From Capronia americana (Eukaryota > Ascomycota > Eurotiomycetes > Chaetothyriales > Herpotrichiellaceae): a stretch of 64,000 bases of DNA. Each line of letters starts with the position of its first letter. Positions within the stretch are counted from its first letter, which is position 1. The translations under genes were made by a program, and so were the position numbers. A model generated the notes under the pieces. It searched no databases. It was not told the DNA's origin and worked only from the letters and a program-made list of their open reading frames with translations. Location of the stretch: positions 372,001-436,000 of the forward strand of contig JADWQD010000017.1 of the NCBI GenBank assembly GCA_016110215.1. Reading direction: 5' to 3'. Positions 42,759-54,175 of the stretch are shown piece after piece.

Positions 42759-44800
42759 TCAAGCAAAGTCCGAGTTTTCGAACTTCGGAAACACAGTCGC
42801 CTTTGCCTCGGCGTACTCGTTCATGATGGCCTGCTTCCTCGCTTCCGACCGTATCGTCAATTTGATGGGGAAGTCATACGCACACGCGGTCAAGCCCTCC
42901 CTGTACCCCGTGACGATGTCCGTGTCCGGCACGATCGGCTTGCCGGTCTTCGGGTCCGTGGCCATCTCGATGTGGAAAGCCCACAGCATCTTCGAGATGG
43001 CGTGGAAGAGATTCCGGTCCGCGAGATGGATCCCGGGACATAATCTGCGGCCGTTGCCTGGTTGGGGGTCGTGCGCGTTAGTATGTAACAGTACAAGTAC
43101 AAGTACCAGTACGGTATTTACTTCTGGGCCCCCCTGTGAATTAAAAGCAGGCGTGACGTACCATAGTCATAGTGGTCCCGATTCTCGTAGTCGGCGGAAT
43201 TTGCGTACTCGGCCGCAAGCAGCGTGCGGCCCTTATAGTGGTCTGGGTCGAAGGTGTCGTGGTTGGGGAACTTGGATTCGTCGTGGTGCAGGCCCCACAC
43301 GTTGAGGAATATCACCGTGCCTTTGGGGAGTAGTTTGCCGTCCACCCATTCGTCTGCATGCTGTCAGGAGAGCCGTACGTAGATATACGACACGGTTGTA
43401 TTGGAAAGGTATGACGAAGGGAGCAGACAGAGTAGGACTTTGCACTAGAAAGGGACGACGAGGAGCAGACAGACAGAGCAGGACTCACCCTCTGCAAGAC
43501 GATGGGGCACCGACAGAGGAGCCACGGGCCGCCAGCGGTGCGACTCCTTCACAATCTGCGCCACGTACGGCAACTTTTCATAGTCTTCCCAGTTTGGTAC
43601 TCGGTCCTCAGGCACCACGGCATCGATCTCCGCCTGTGCTTTCTTCTGCACGTCCTGGAACGTCACCATGGCCTGAACGAACGATGCAAGCACCGAGGCC
43701 GAAGTGTCGGAGCCGCCCTTGATCGTGACGCCCGCGAGCAAGGTGATCTGATGGGTCGTCAGGCCCGTCTTCTCCTGCTGGTCGAGGAGCCGGTCGATGA
43801 TGGTGGGCATCGGACCCATGGCCTCGCGCCGTTTCATGACCGAGGCGAGAAGGCCGTTGTACAGCGCGTGCAGCTCGTCATGCACCTTCTTGGCGCGTGT
43901 GACCCAGTTGCCGAGGAACTGCTCGGGCACGTACTTTAGGAAGGGGAAGATGTCGACCGGCGGGGTCGCGCCAAACTCGTTGATTCGCGCCCAGATCTCC
44001 ACCAAATCGCTGAGCTTCTTGAGGTAAGGGGCATCGAAGGTCGGAGATCGAATCCCGTAGACTGTCGGACCCGCCATCATTCAGTGTCCTTCCTTCGGGG
44101 CGCATGGTTCACGACTCGACTCACCTATGCTGAGGATGACACTGTTGGAGAATCTCTTGAGATGGTTGGCCCACTGGTCTGGCGCTTGCAGCATGTCATG
44201 CAACATCTGTACCGTTTCGGCTTGTTGGATTTTCGCATGCTCGCGGTTGCACAGAGTCTCGGTCAGGTCCTGGTGGATCAGTTTCCGCATCAAACGCCAG
44301 GCCGGCGTGTTGTTCATCCATAGAAGGTGGTCGCCTTCCGTGATGATCTGCTGTGCCACGAGACTCGTGGGCCGTTCGCTTGATATTGAACTCCGCTTGT
44401 CCAGCACTTGCTTGATGATCCGCCGATCGGTGAGGACGACCACCGTACCAGGGCCGAGCTTGAGAGTGTACATGCCACCATATTGCTTTGCCCATTCGGT
44501 AAACCTGGGATGATCAGTCTCGATTGAGCGGAAGGCGCATGAATGCGCGGCTCGACTTACTGGAGGTATGCCTTTTGTTTAGGGAGTTGGTGCAAGTTCC
44601 CGATCAGCGGCAATGTGGGCGGTCCTACGCAACACATGTGGTTTTAGCCATGGAGAAAAGGCCAGCCCGATGCAGAAACGCGATCGGAATAGGAACCTAC
44701 CATCTGGAAAGTTGCGCCCTCGTCTGCCCACGAACAGAATCACATATAGGACGAAACTCGCGGCAAGCGCAATGCTGGCTGAGAGGATGTGGGAGACCAT
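42759..44800 (-). CDS. Cytochrome P450, CYP2-like fungal clan
   Basis: Six exons (44800-44701, 44624-44561, 44504-44125, 44061-43489, 43353-43162, 43057-42759) give 535 residues. An N-terminal anchor (HILSASIALAASFVLYVILFVG) and hinge PPTLPLIGNLHQLP are followed by GGMYTLKLGPGTVVVL. The I-helix is AGVTIKGGSDTSAS, the K-helix ExxR is ESHRWRP, PNHDTFDPDHY is the meander, and the haem loop reads YGNGRRLCPG: Tyr stands where Phe is usual, the axial Cys is present. It resembles the group of O-methylsterigmatocystin oxidoreductase-type and related fungal P450s. ER membrane monooxygenase, substrate unknown. It stands alone between a Nudix gene and a BTB gene. Confidence 0.9.
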
Positions 44801-46028
44801 GGCTGTAAGAACGGTCAAGTCAAGTCCACTGCCAACAACTTGAGCCCAGTAACACTCTGCTCGTTTCAAAGCATGATATATCTGTTCGGCACACTCCGCT
44901 TCAAGCCTAGGGTGAAGGAAGACCCCAGACCCCAGGTCAGTCCCGGATGCAGCGTTGCTCTTCTGTGCTTGCAGATTGGTCTGTGGAGCCTTTCGTTTGT
45001 GCCTCTTGAGACGAGGTCGGCCTTTCCGTGTGGAGTAAATGAACCGGCATCCCCAGGCACCCGCCACGTCGACTGTGTACCCCATGGTTATGGACTTCCC
45101 CGCGTTTTTCGCAATGCTGTACTACCCCATGAGCATGGCCATTTCCCCAAATACACTCGGTAATCTGAGTTGCAACCGAGATGAGACTGTCCGCTGCCAA
45201 GTTGTCCGTTGAGTTTGCCCGAGTCGCTCGGGTGTCCTCCTGCGAGGTTCGTGGACGAACTTGGCACGGCCTGTGTCGACCACGGACGGGCTGGTGATCA
45301 GGAGCACAGAGAGTGTGGGCGGGTGAAACTCGGAACAAAGGATGGAAACCCAGCAGATACCTTTGGGGACCCCTCGAGCCAATGCGACTTACCTTAAATA
45401 GCTGTCTCTTGGGAATGTCGATACGGGATATACCCGTCTTGTGCGCAGAGCGATCATTGTTAAAGTACACACAGCGCTGTGTGGCACAAAAGTGAAGCGA
45501 ATGCGGACGTTTCTGGGATATAAATCATCGTCGGGAGAGGATATCGATGTCGTGTCTCGGGGGCTGACTTCGGAATAAACACAGATCGACGGAAGCTGCC
45601 TCGGAATGAGGCATTGTGGGCTCTGTTGGATGGAGCTCCAATTGCCGTCTTGTAGAATGGGTAATCGTCTCAAGGGGAAACACAACCTCCAGCGCCCAAA
45701 GTAAACAGGGGGCTGTGCTTATTCAGCTCAGGCGTCTCGCCGCTACCACCCAGCTACCCCCTTCCTCAGTCAGCCTTGTGGGTTCTCAATTCCATAGCAG
45801 GAGCGCCAGAGGACAGCGGTATCAAATTCTGTATTCCCATATCTTGAGACTAATAGCAATGTCGACGTGCGCGGAGGGGCACAGAAGCGAGTCGCCCTGT
45901 TGCTAGAGCTTCTCGTTCGCGCCACTTCGTCTGTGCCTCCTAGAGACTTGCATACCTTCATCGTCCAGCGTTTCATCATACCCAGCTTCAATCATGGCCC
46001 GTTCAAGCGCCGTGGCGTTATCGTCATC
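44801..46028. other. Intergenic, P450 promoter and BTB gene 3' flank
   Basis: About 1.2 kb. The overlapping frames at 44789-45470 have no domain. No gene or element is recognised. Confidence 0.45.
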
Positions 46029-47311
46029 TCATGAAGATTCCTCTTCTCTCTCTCTCAAGCCTTCCTCAAGCTGCCGCGCAAAATTAGTGCTATGCAACGT
46101 GCATAATTCTGTCGGCTTCAGGCGCGCGCAGCATTGGCCCTTCTCGATACAGAGTTGGCAAAGACCGCGAAATCTCGACTCAAAATTGTCAAGCTCACGT
46201 TCAATGACCGTCTTCAGGTTGTCACCAGTACGGCGACAAGCGTCACATCCTGACTGGTGACAGAGCAGTTGTTGAAGCACAGGAGACATATTCATCATCG
46301 TTTTGAGTCCATTGACAAGCGTCTCCAGACGTTGTTGATCGGCATTCCATCCCCAGTTCTTAGCTGGATTGAGGCGCGAGAAAGCCGGTGCCGGCAGTAG
46401 GCCGGAACTTGCGAGCGATGCGGTCACCACACCCAGCTGTTTCGCTTGTCCTTCACACAGATAGAGAGTGGTAAGCTCCCTGTCGGCGGAGAAGACATTA
46501 TGGGCCGGGAAGGCGACAGCATTTGGCATTGGAGTGTTGTGGGGCCAGTAGCAAGTCGCTGCAAGCGCATTCGCCCCGATGTTGCGTAATCTCTGAACAT
46601 AAGCCTCCTGGGCCTTATTGAGCGTGTCTGATGATGAAAGTCAGTAAGGTCGTCTTGAACCAATTCCAGTTCCGTACCTAAGAGCCTTTCCTTCATTTGG
46701 AGCGAGTCCTTGATACCAGCGCTACATACTGTCAGATCACTACAGAAATCCTCAGGACTATGATAGTAGATCAAAGATGCTGTAGCCACGCGAAAGAGCT
46801 CCGGATCATGCAGCAGGTAAGATAGTTGCGTCAAACCCGCAAACCCCATTTTCGTACCCATTTCCTTTCCCAACAAGCGCGTCTTCTCTTTGACCAGTTG
46901 TTCCAGTTCAGGGCGCAACCAAGGATGAATCGAGCCAAGACTGTCGTACTTGTCACAGAACTCAAGCAAGCCAGGTAGAGCGAGATAATTGATCTCCCTC
47001 GCGAAATCCGGGGCTAAACTGGTCGGGTGAACGAGCTGGCAAAACAGCATGGCGGTGGAAGGGCAGTCTTCGGGAAGACGCAACGTTGGAGGATTCTCCG
47101 TGTTGAATGGGAGTTGTGCTTCGGCGAAGTGACCACAAAGCATAACTCTGAATACCGGGGAGGATGAGATGAGAACTTGGGACGACGCCAGGATTTGTAC
47201 GGGGCCCTCGTAGACTGGTCCAGAATATTCGTTCCCGACCTGCAGAATCACGTCCCCATCTTGATCCACGACTAGGAGGTCGTCCACGGGTTCAGGCTCC
47301 GACAACTCCAT
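46029..47311 (-). CDS. BTB/POZ-like domain protein
   Basis: Two exons (47311-46678, 46627-46029) give 410 residues. The start MELSEPEPVDDLL was preferred to an upstream Met ten residues earlier. The N-terminal part VVDQDGDVILQVG...ILASSQVLISSSPVFRVMLCGHFAE is the BTB core (DGDVIL then 'S..L...SPVF..ML' pattern), followed by LRLPEDCPSTAMLFCQLVH and LALPGLLEFCDKYD. The C-terminus carries a Cys-rich helical stretch (CHQSGCDACRRTGDN...CQLCIEKGQCC), a possible metal-binding or disulphide-rich tail not usual for BTB proteins, ending in a charged EEGLREREEESS. Protein-protein adaptor of unknown partner. Confidence 0.78.
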
Positions 47312-48450
47312 ACTGATACTCACTTCTATAGACACGAACAATGCATCAGGGAGAGACAGCTCGAAGGGGATGAAAAGAGATGAGGAAGTCTGACGGGAAA
47401 AGCTGTAGATGAAGCTTTGAGCAAAAGAGTGAGGATAAAGTGAGATGAAATATGCGAGGCGGTGGAAAGACTCTCAAGACAGCTTCTCTGAGGTAAGCTT
47501 GCCTCGCAAATGTTTGTCAAAGTAACATAACTAGCAAACGATCAGTGTTCGGGACAAAGGACAAGTAGTTGGAGGCTGTCGGAGTAGTTTGTTACCATGT
47601 GCATTTTCCAAGCAGACGCCGAAATATTGGTTGTCATCGCCCGGTTGATTTTGATAGCGGTGATGGGGAACAATGTTGCTGTGGACTGGATGCAAAAGCG
47701 GCTGTATTGAGCAGATCAGACTGGTTCGCGAATATTATTGCCTCACCAGCCGCCTCCAAATAGGCACCGGCGTCGCACGGCTCTACACCAAGCGACAGAT
47801 ACATTCAGCCCGGCGGTTCAGTAGACGAAGAAAAAAGGTGATGGCTGCCCATTGAGACGCCGTATGGTAGTGGAAAGAAGGGCTTTCAGAATCGCGAATT
47901 CGTAAATCCGATCAGTCGGCTCCTGCTTCCCTGGACAGGTGAATTCGAAATCATCTTTGGAGTGTTCAAACTGGCAACAAGCTCCTCTGTGCCTTCTCCG
48001 TGATTCGGTCAGCTTGGACACTTGATTCAAGAAGCGATGCAGGAATTGCGCAGTCCACAGGATCAAAACGTTGGCGGCCTAGCCTTATGGCGCAAATTGG
48101 TGAAAGGTCATGTAGACCAACATATCTGCCAGCTTTATTCCAAAATCTGTTCATGCTCGGATATCGTCAATGTCAGTTTCATCCATATCCTACCCGGCTG
48201 AGACTAATAATATCAGGACATCTACCGCCCAAATTAGTGAGGCATGCTGGCTATGTCTCGATCCCCTTTCCATCAAGCGTTAACTTTTCCGGGTCCAGTT
48301 TTGCGATGTTGTGTCGTTCGGAGCGTGATTTATACCAGAAGCGAGAAGTCGAATCCGTAGAAGACGAAGCCTACAGTAAAAGCCCCATGAACCAACATCA
48401 CTAGCTGTTCCAGTTCGTCCTCGTCGACGCCATCAAGTTTGGTCTGTCCC
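47312..48450. other. Intergenic, nothing firmly recognised
   Basis: About 1.1 kb. The minus-strand frames at 47818-48154 (SKDDFEFTCPGKQEPTDRIYEF...) have a somewhat protein-like look and could be a gene remnant, but no start, splice pattern or domain supports a call. Confidence 0.35.
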
Positions 48451-49071
48451 CTACGACCAGATACTCTCCTCCCTCCCCGATTCCAGCTCTTCGAGCTGTT
48501 TCCTCAACACATCGGCACGAAACGACCTAAACGCCTTTTCAATCCGCTCTCGCCGGTCCGGATCCGAAGTGATACTTCTCCGTGCCGACCACGTCCCCGT
48601 CAGCAGTCCCGTCTCCCCACCCAGAAAGACCCCAGCAATGCTAAAGAACGTGTATGTCATGATGTCGCCCAGGCCTGTCGGCTTCAATAACGGAGTGATG
48701 TCTGGAATGGCTTCTTCTCGCCCACTGGCGAAGCGGATGTGCGTGGGCTTCTCTGCCGCGCGGAAGGCTTGGTACATGGCGTTGCGGTTCGCTCGTATCC
48801 GGATGGCAAAGTATCCGCCGAGTGCAAGGCCAGCTAGGGAGCCGATGAGGGCGTGTGTCGAGGCCCTGGAGGCGGCGCTTTTGACGAGCTCGCGGTCTTC
48901 GTCTCGGAGGCTGAGTAGGGAGTGAGGTGAGCTTCGGAACTGGGGGAGCAGAGTAGTGCTGTAGAGGGATTTTCTGGGGAGACCTCACTCATTCTTGAAG
49001 TGCTCTTCCGCGAGCTTTGCCAGCTCCTCGCCCTGCGTTTTCCGCAGTGCAGCGAATGCGTTTGCGGACAT
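48451..49071 (-). CDS. Conserved small membrane protein of unknown function
   Basis: Two exons (49071-48989, 48910-48451) give 180 residues. The N-terminus MSANAFAALRKTQGEELAKLAEEHFKNE is amphipathic. Two hydrophobic segments follow: ALIGSLAGLALGGYFAI, and IMTYTFFSIAGVFLGGETGLLTG. The C-terminus is charged (RREIEKAFRSFRADVLRKQLEELESG-like) and probably coiled. The Gly-rich membrane segments and short basic-amphipathic start resemble small mitochondrial inner-membrane proteins, but that is inference. Intron junctions restore DLRDEDRELVKSAASRA in frame, which supports it as a real gene. Confidence 0.75.
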
Positions 49072-49688
49072 GGTGGTATCGTTACGAGTCCTTGTGGCCT
49101 TGTTATTGGTAGCTTAACTTCTCACTAGGAGATGCATCAAAGGGTCTGCAGAGAGAGCAACCGGGATAGAGTAAGTTCAGTTGATGCAGTTGCTCGTTAA
49201 GTAGCCACGCAGCACAACATCATGAGATCACGGCCGGAGCTGGATCTCCGAGCACATACGTCAGAACAAGGAGCTCTCGATGCTGGAAGCTCGGATGCTC
49301 CAAGCTCTACTTGCTGCGTGCTCCTCCGTAGCTAGCACTACACTTTTTCGAAGAAGATAAAACCCCCACCAGAAGGGTCGAGGTCCTAATAAGTGTACCT
49401 CGTAATAGGGGTGTATCGTGTTCGCGTCTATCTAATAATATAAAGCACTATTGGGAGATGGGCGAGCACTCGAGGCGACCACGAAGATCTGTACGGAATA
49501 ACTAAAAGTGCTCGGAATAACGTGTTTGAGGTGTATCCTATGGACGAATGAAGGGCGGTGTTCGGAAAGAAGTTTGAACCCCTCCTCTCACCTCTACTTA
49601 CCTTTCTACTCACCTAACTCCATGTAAATGTAATTGTAATTGTAATTGTCTCAGCGTCACCGTCTACAATACAGATTTCCCACGTCGT
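49072..49688. other. Intergenic with a short tandem repeat
   Basis: About 620 bases. A hexamer TAATTG is repeated three times at 49631-49648. No gene is seen. Confidence 0.5.
49631..49648. repeat. TAATTG tandem repeat (3 copies)
   Basis: Three perfect hexamer copies shortly after the end of the class II aldolase gene. Simple repeat without known role. Confidence 0.6.
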
Positions 49689-50695
49689 TCAGTTCCGAAA
49701 GTCTCCCTTGGTATGGTAATCCTCCCAGTCGATGTAGATCTGGAATTCTTGATAGGCAGTCTCGGCATCGTCCATCCTGCGGGTATACTCTGCCTCTTCG
49801 TGGGAAATAAGCACCTTCGGAATCTGTCCCCCTTGGCTGGCAGCCTCGGCGAGTAATTGACCCTGGCAGGCGTGTTCCAGACTCGAGAACAACCATGCGG
49901 CTTCATCGACCGTCTTGCCGACCGTCAGCAGTCCGTGGTTTTGGAGAATGGCGGCGATGTTTGTCGGCCCGAGGGCTTTGGCGATTTGTGCGCCTTCTTC
50001 GGCAGCAAACACCACGCCACCGAACGAATTGTACACGGCGTGTGAGTTGTAGAACTTGCACGCGTCCTGTGTGAGCATTTCGATCGGTCTTCCAAAGGCA
50101 GACCACGCCTTGCCGTAGACGGTATGTGCATGGCAGATGGCCACGACGTCCGGTCGGGCCTTATGGATTTCGCTGTGGATGAGGAAGCCGGCGCCGTTCG
50201 CGGGGCGGCTGCGGTTGCCGCCGACGACTTCACCCTTGAGGTTTAACGCGATCATGTCGGAGGCTTTAATCAAGCCGAAATGAACCCCAATGGCTATCAG
50301 TACCGGGAAAAAATGCCCACCAGTCAGCATTAAAACCGGTCAGGATAAAAAGACGGTCGTGGGGATGCGGCCGGGTGGCTTTTGAACGTACGGTTTGTCC
50401 AGAAAATATCATGGCTCTCTGGGTCTCTTACGCTGATGTGCCCCGAGAGACCCTCGACAAAGCCTTCTCGGGCCCAATGTCTGAATGCGGCTGCCATGTG
50501 CTCCAGTTGCCATTGTCTCTTGGCAGCCATGTCGTCAAACTTGGGGATGCCAGCCAACCTGACATCACCATGCGCTATGGCCGAGAGAGGTGACTCGTTC
50601 TCTTTTCCATGAACATGTTTCTCGGGGAGAGACTTGACGGACTCAGACATCAAGGATACCGTCGGAAGAGTATCGCTAATAGCGGTAGGTGCCAT
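49689..50695 (-). CDS. Class II aldolase/adducin family protein
   Basis: Two exons (50695-50392, 50293-49689) give 302 residues. The start MAPTAISDTL was chosen over a Met 16 residues upstream. After a hydrophilic first 60 residues, EGFVEGLSGHISVRDPE is the conserved N-terminal substrate loop, SRPANGAGFLIHSEIHKARPDVVAICHAHTVYGKAWS carries the zinc ligands (HAH), and ILQNHGLLTVGKTVDEAAW carries the third His. This is the fungal subgroup related to fuculose-phosphate aldolase and to adducin head domains. It may cleave or decarboxylate a hydroxy-keto acid. Its start faces the FMN dehydrogenase (divergent, 655 bases). Confidence 0.9.
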
Positions 50696-51350
50696 GGTCC
50701 TTTGAATATGACCTTCACCTGTATCCGTAACGGTAGAACACAAAAAAGACTTTGATGGTTAACCAGGTTGGAAAGCGGTCGGATCAAGATGCTAGAGGTT
50801 GGTTTTTGGCGTAGTTGATGAAAAAGAATCCGCTAATCATATCCTCGAGATGGAATGAGTATCTTAATTCCATTCTGGGGAAATCGATCCAGAGGCCGAT
50901 TCTACATTTAGGGCGCGGGCGTGGGATTCTGTGATCGAGCAAATAAACCCACCGAAATTTGAATCTCTTTTACTTGATTAGCCACCGCGGGATTCTCTAA
51001 TGACTAGGAAGTGCGGCACAGTTAGTTTGTTGGCCGATAAGCCCACGGTGCATCGAAGGGATATCCTAATCGATCTAAAGGCTGGAAGCTATCACTTCTA
51101 GCGTGCACGCCCTGTGTCATTATCGCGATTCGCCGATCAGGGCGAATCCGTATTACAGGAACGAGAACTAATATCAAAGGACTTTACTTTACCATTTGAA
51201 GGACAACATCGTGCCAACGCGGATGCCGCCACAGAAAAGAGAAGACAATCTATGTCCGCTTCCCCCCCGCGTTCCTAGAACTGAACGTGAGACCCGTTGA
51301 GCAAATCATTCCAGAGGTCCTCCGACAGGTGCTGCTTCTGATCACAGGCC
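50696..51350. promoter_or_regulatory. Divergent promoter, aldolase / FMN dehydrogenase
   Basis: The 655 bases lie between opposite start codons, rich in AT and in GATA/CGAT-like words. No specific operator can be supported. Confidence 0.4.
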
Positions 51351-52843
51351 ATGAGTGACCGCACGGTGTCCTTGGCCGAGGTTAGCAGACATTCTACGGG
51401 CGAAGACAGCTGGATTGTCTTGAATGGCGTTGTCTGGGATTTCAGCAACTTCGCAGCCGCTCACCCTGGCGGACCCGAGGTGATTGAAAGCCACTTCGGC
51501 CAGGACGGCAGTGAAGTGTACAACGAACTGCACAGCCCAACGCTGGTTGAGAAGTATTTTGGTCCGCAGAAGAGGATCGGGCTCCTCGTTGAAGCTGGAG
51601 TAAAGCTCAACACACCCGAGGATACAAAGATCGAAAGTGAGGCTGACAAACCAGACCTTGAGACGATCATCAGCATTCGGGAGTTCGACTTGATCGCCTC
51701 AAAGGCATTGCGACCAAAGGCATATGCGTATATCTCCGGTGCGACGGAGAACGGCATTACAAAGGATGCGAACTCGGATTGGTACCGCCGGATCTGGTTC
51801 CGGCCACGGGTCCTCCTCACCGGGGTTGGTACGGTGGATCTAAGCACCACGATCCTCGGTCAGAGATATGCGTCGCCTATTTTCAACGCTCCTACAGCGT
51901 CGGTGATGCTCGCACACAAGGATGGAGAACTGGCTTGGGCGAGAGGCTTGTCGGCATGTGGGAACACCCTCATCATCCCGACCATGTCATCGTATCCAGT
52001 GGAAGAAATCGTTGCAGTATTACCAAAGAATCATCCGTTCTTCTTCCAGCTCTATGTCCACAGCGAGCGAGCAGAGCTGGAGCTGCTGCTTGATAAAGTT
52101 GGCAGATTGCGGCCACAGGCTATCATCGTCACGGTAGACCTCCCCGTCATGACCAAGCGGGAAGGCTATATGAGGTACCTCATACGAGAAAGAGCGAAGA
52201 ACCCAATCCCCACTACGAAGAAAGTGGCCCCAATGCTCTCGATCACGGCCGCGGTCGACCCAGAATTAACCTGGAAGAACATCACATGGATACGCGAACG
52301 AACTGGCCTGCCTGTCTTTGTGAAGGGCATCCAGTCTGCGGCGGATGCTCGTCTAGCTTTCGAGCGCGGCTGTGCGGGTATTTACATCTCGAATCATGGT
52401 GGAAGGGCACTTGATACTGCATTGCCTTCGATTGCGACGCTCCTTGAAATCCGGGAAACCTGTCCGGAGATCTTGGATAAGATGGAGGTATTCATTGATG
52501 GTGGTATCCAGCGCGGGACGGATATTCTCAAGGCGCTGTGTCTAGGAGCGAGTGCAGTGTGCCTTGGGAGACCGTTTCTTTATGCTTTGGCGTATGGAGA
52601 AGAAGGTGTCAAACATGCGGTTCAAAGTGAGTCCACCAGGTCCAGGAGGGTTTAGGTTATCACTGCTGACTGCTTATGAAAATAGTTTTGAACGCCGAGC
52701 TGGCTACGGCCATGGCGTTGGTGGGTATAACGAGTCTAAATCAGGCGCATCCTGGTTTGTTAAACACGACAGAGCTCAATCCGTTTGTGGACCGTGGATC
52801 TGCAGATCCATGGGCCCACAAAGTTGGACGATCTAGGTTATGA
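51351..52843 (+). CDS. Flavocytochrome b2-like FMN-dependent 2-hydroxyacid dehydrogenase
   Basis: Two exons (51351-52626, 52686-52843) give 477 residues. The N-terminal cytochrome b5 domain has both haem His residues (AAHPGGPEV and ELHSPTLVEKYFG). The FMN barrel follows: AYAYISGATEN, FNAPTASVMLAHKDGELAWARG, FFFQLYVHSE, VTVDLPV, LPVFVKGIQ (catalytic Lys), SNHGGRALDT (catalytic His and Arg) and IDGGIQRGTDILKALCLGASAVCLGRPFLYA. The Arg of the usual GGVRRGTD is Gln here. It lacks the N-terminal targeting sequence of yeast mitochondrial cytochrome b2, so is probably cytosolic. It oxidises L-lactate, mandelate or another 2-hydroxy acid to the oxo acid. Divergent from a class II aldolase, whose product it could process. 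Confidence 0.92.
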
Positions 52844-53551
52844 TACAAGGCTCGAGGTAGCATGAGAGAGTGCATAGACTTGACTGGTACAAGTGTCTTC
52901 TGTCCGTATGGCGCTGCATGGTCAATGGCAATGTGTCGCGGAAGCGGTATAGATAGTGTAAACAACCCTTTCAACAAAGCTCTACCAATGCTCATCTTAT
53001 AGCCGTTATCATGATCTCCGAGTCTATCGCAGCTAACTCCTGCCTCCAGTTGTCGCTTCTCTTTGGAGTCACGATAGCAGGTTTCGTCTCAGAACGACAT
53101 CCATGGTCAGTTAACCCGGACAGCGGTCTGAGCGAGAAAACTTCACACCATCCAGCCAGATGCTAAAGAAGGCTAGTCTGCGTGATCGTCATAGAATCCC
53201 ATCACCGGTGAATCAGTGTCACTGGGGTACTATGCCTACTAACCCCGAAGTGCCCGTTCCCCAAGTCGGCCCTGGATCAGATATCCCAAAATGGTAATTT
53301 GTAGATCAAGAGGAAAACAGATCGAGTCTCTGCTTCCCCGCGGATGATAAGTCTATCTTTTATCACTCTCATAGATATAACTCGGGATGCTTCTCATTGA
53401 TATGACCAGAGGAAGCACGTACGATTCTATGAATGTGCTTTATCAGAAAAAGTCGACCTCTGTTTCCCGGGTCACGATCACTTCAAAATAACGCATTGCA
53501 TGCCGACACCGGCAAACAAGAGCTTGTTTTCCACAGACCTGTGAATGAGAA
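52844..53551. other. Intergenic, cupin promoter
   Basis: About 710 bases with no supported gene; AT-rich around 53280-53400. Confidence 0.45.
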
Positions 53552-53977
53552 ATGGACTCCTCGACGAAACCTCCCCAAATCGCTCCAGTCATCCTCCCAA
53601 AGGAGGAAATCGCCACGCGGAAGCCGGAGACGTTCGACGAGGGCATCCAATCCCGAGGCGAGCTTGGTTGGCACACATTGTTCTCTTCGACGATTTCGCC
53701 GACGAACTCCCTCACGGCGGGTGTCGGGGTGTGTCCACCACGCACGGGTCATCTTTGCCCCCATCGACATGAGCAGGCTGAGGTGTACTACATCACCGAA
53801 GGGGATGGCATTGTCACGATCGACGGGAAGGAAAGTAGGGTTGGAAGTGGGACCGCGGTGTTCATTCCTGGTAATGCAGAGCATGGCATCAGGAATATCA
53901 GTGCCGAGGACGACCTGAAATGGTTCTACGTCTTTGCGACAGACTCATTTGAAGATGTGATTTATAGGTTTTCGTAA
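53552..53977 (+). CDS. Single-domain cupin protein
   Basis: This intronless gene of 141 residues starts MDSSTKPPQ. Cupin motif 1 reads CPHRHEQAEVYYITEGDGIVTIDG, with HRH and Glu as metal ligands, and motif 2 reads VFIPGNAEHGIRNI with the second His. The fold is a small beta-barrel that usually binds Mn, Fe or Zn. Single-domain cupins beside oxidoreductases often act as isomerases, decarboxylases, lyases or binding proteins. Placed between the FMN dehydrogenase and the epoxide hydrolase, it may belong to the same pathway; function unknown. Confidence 0.88.
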   Translation: MDSSTKPPQIAPVILPKEEIATRKPETFDEGIQSRGELGWHTLFSSTISPTNSLTAGVGVCPPRTGHLCPHRHEQAEVYYITEGDGIVTIDGKESRVGSGTAVFIPGNAEHGIRNISAEDDLKWFYVFATDSFEDVIYRFS

Positions 53978-54175
53978 ATCTCTGAGGCTTTGGACGAGGA
54001 GAGGAGAAGCGTTGATGAAAAGCGCTGGGTTGGCCACAACAAGACAGCGCGCTCAGGCTTCTATGAAGCTCAATTCAATTGCCGGAATCTTTTCGTCCGT
54101 ATCCGATGTAACAGCGGCCCTAAGGGAAAAGGTTAATTGTTATGTACCTCAAACATAATGTATCACCCTCATATA

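Noticed and set aside
44579..45085. 168-codon minus-strand frame as an extended P450 N-terminus
   Set aside because: The residues before MVSHILSAS are charged and non-homologous; the P450 membrane anchor begins at the later Met (44800).
47818..48154. Minus-strand frames as a possible gene remnant
   Set aside because: Somewhat protein-like, but no domain, start or splice structure could be supported.
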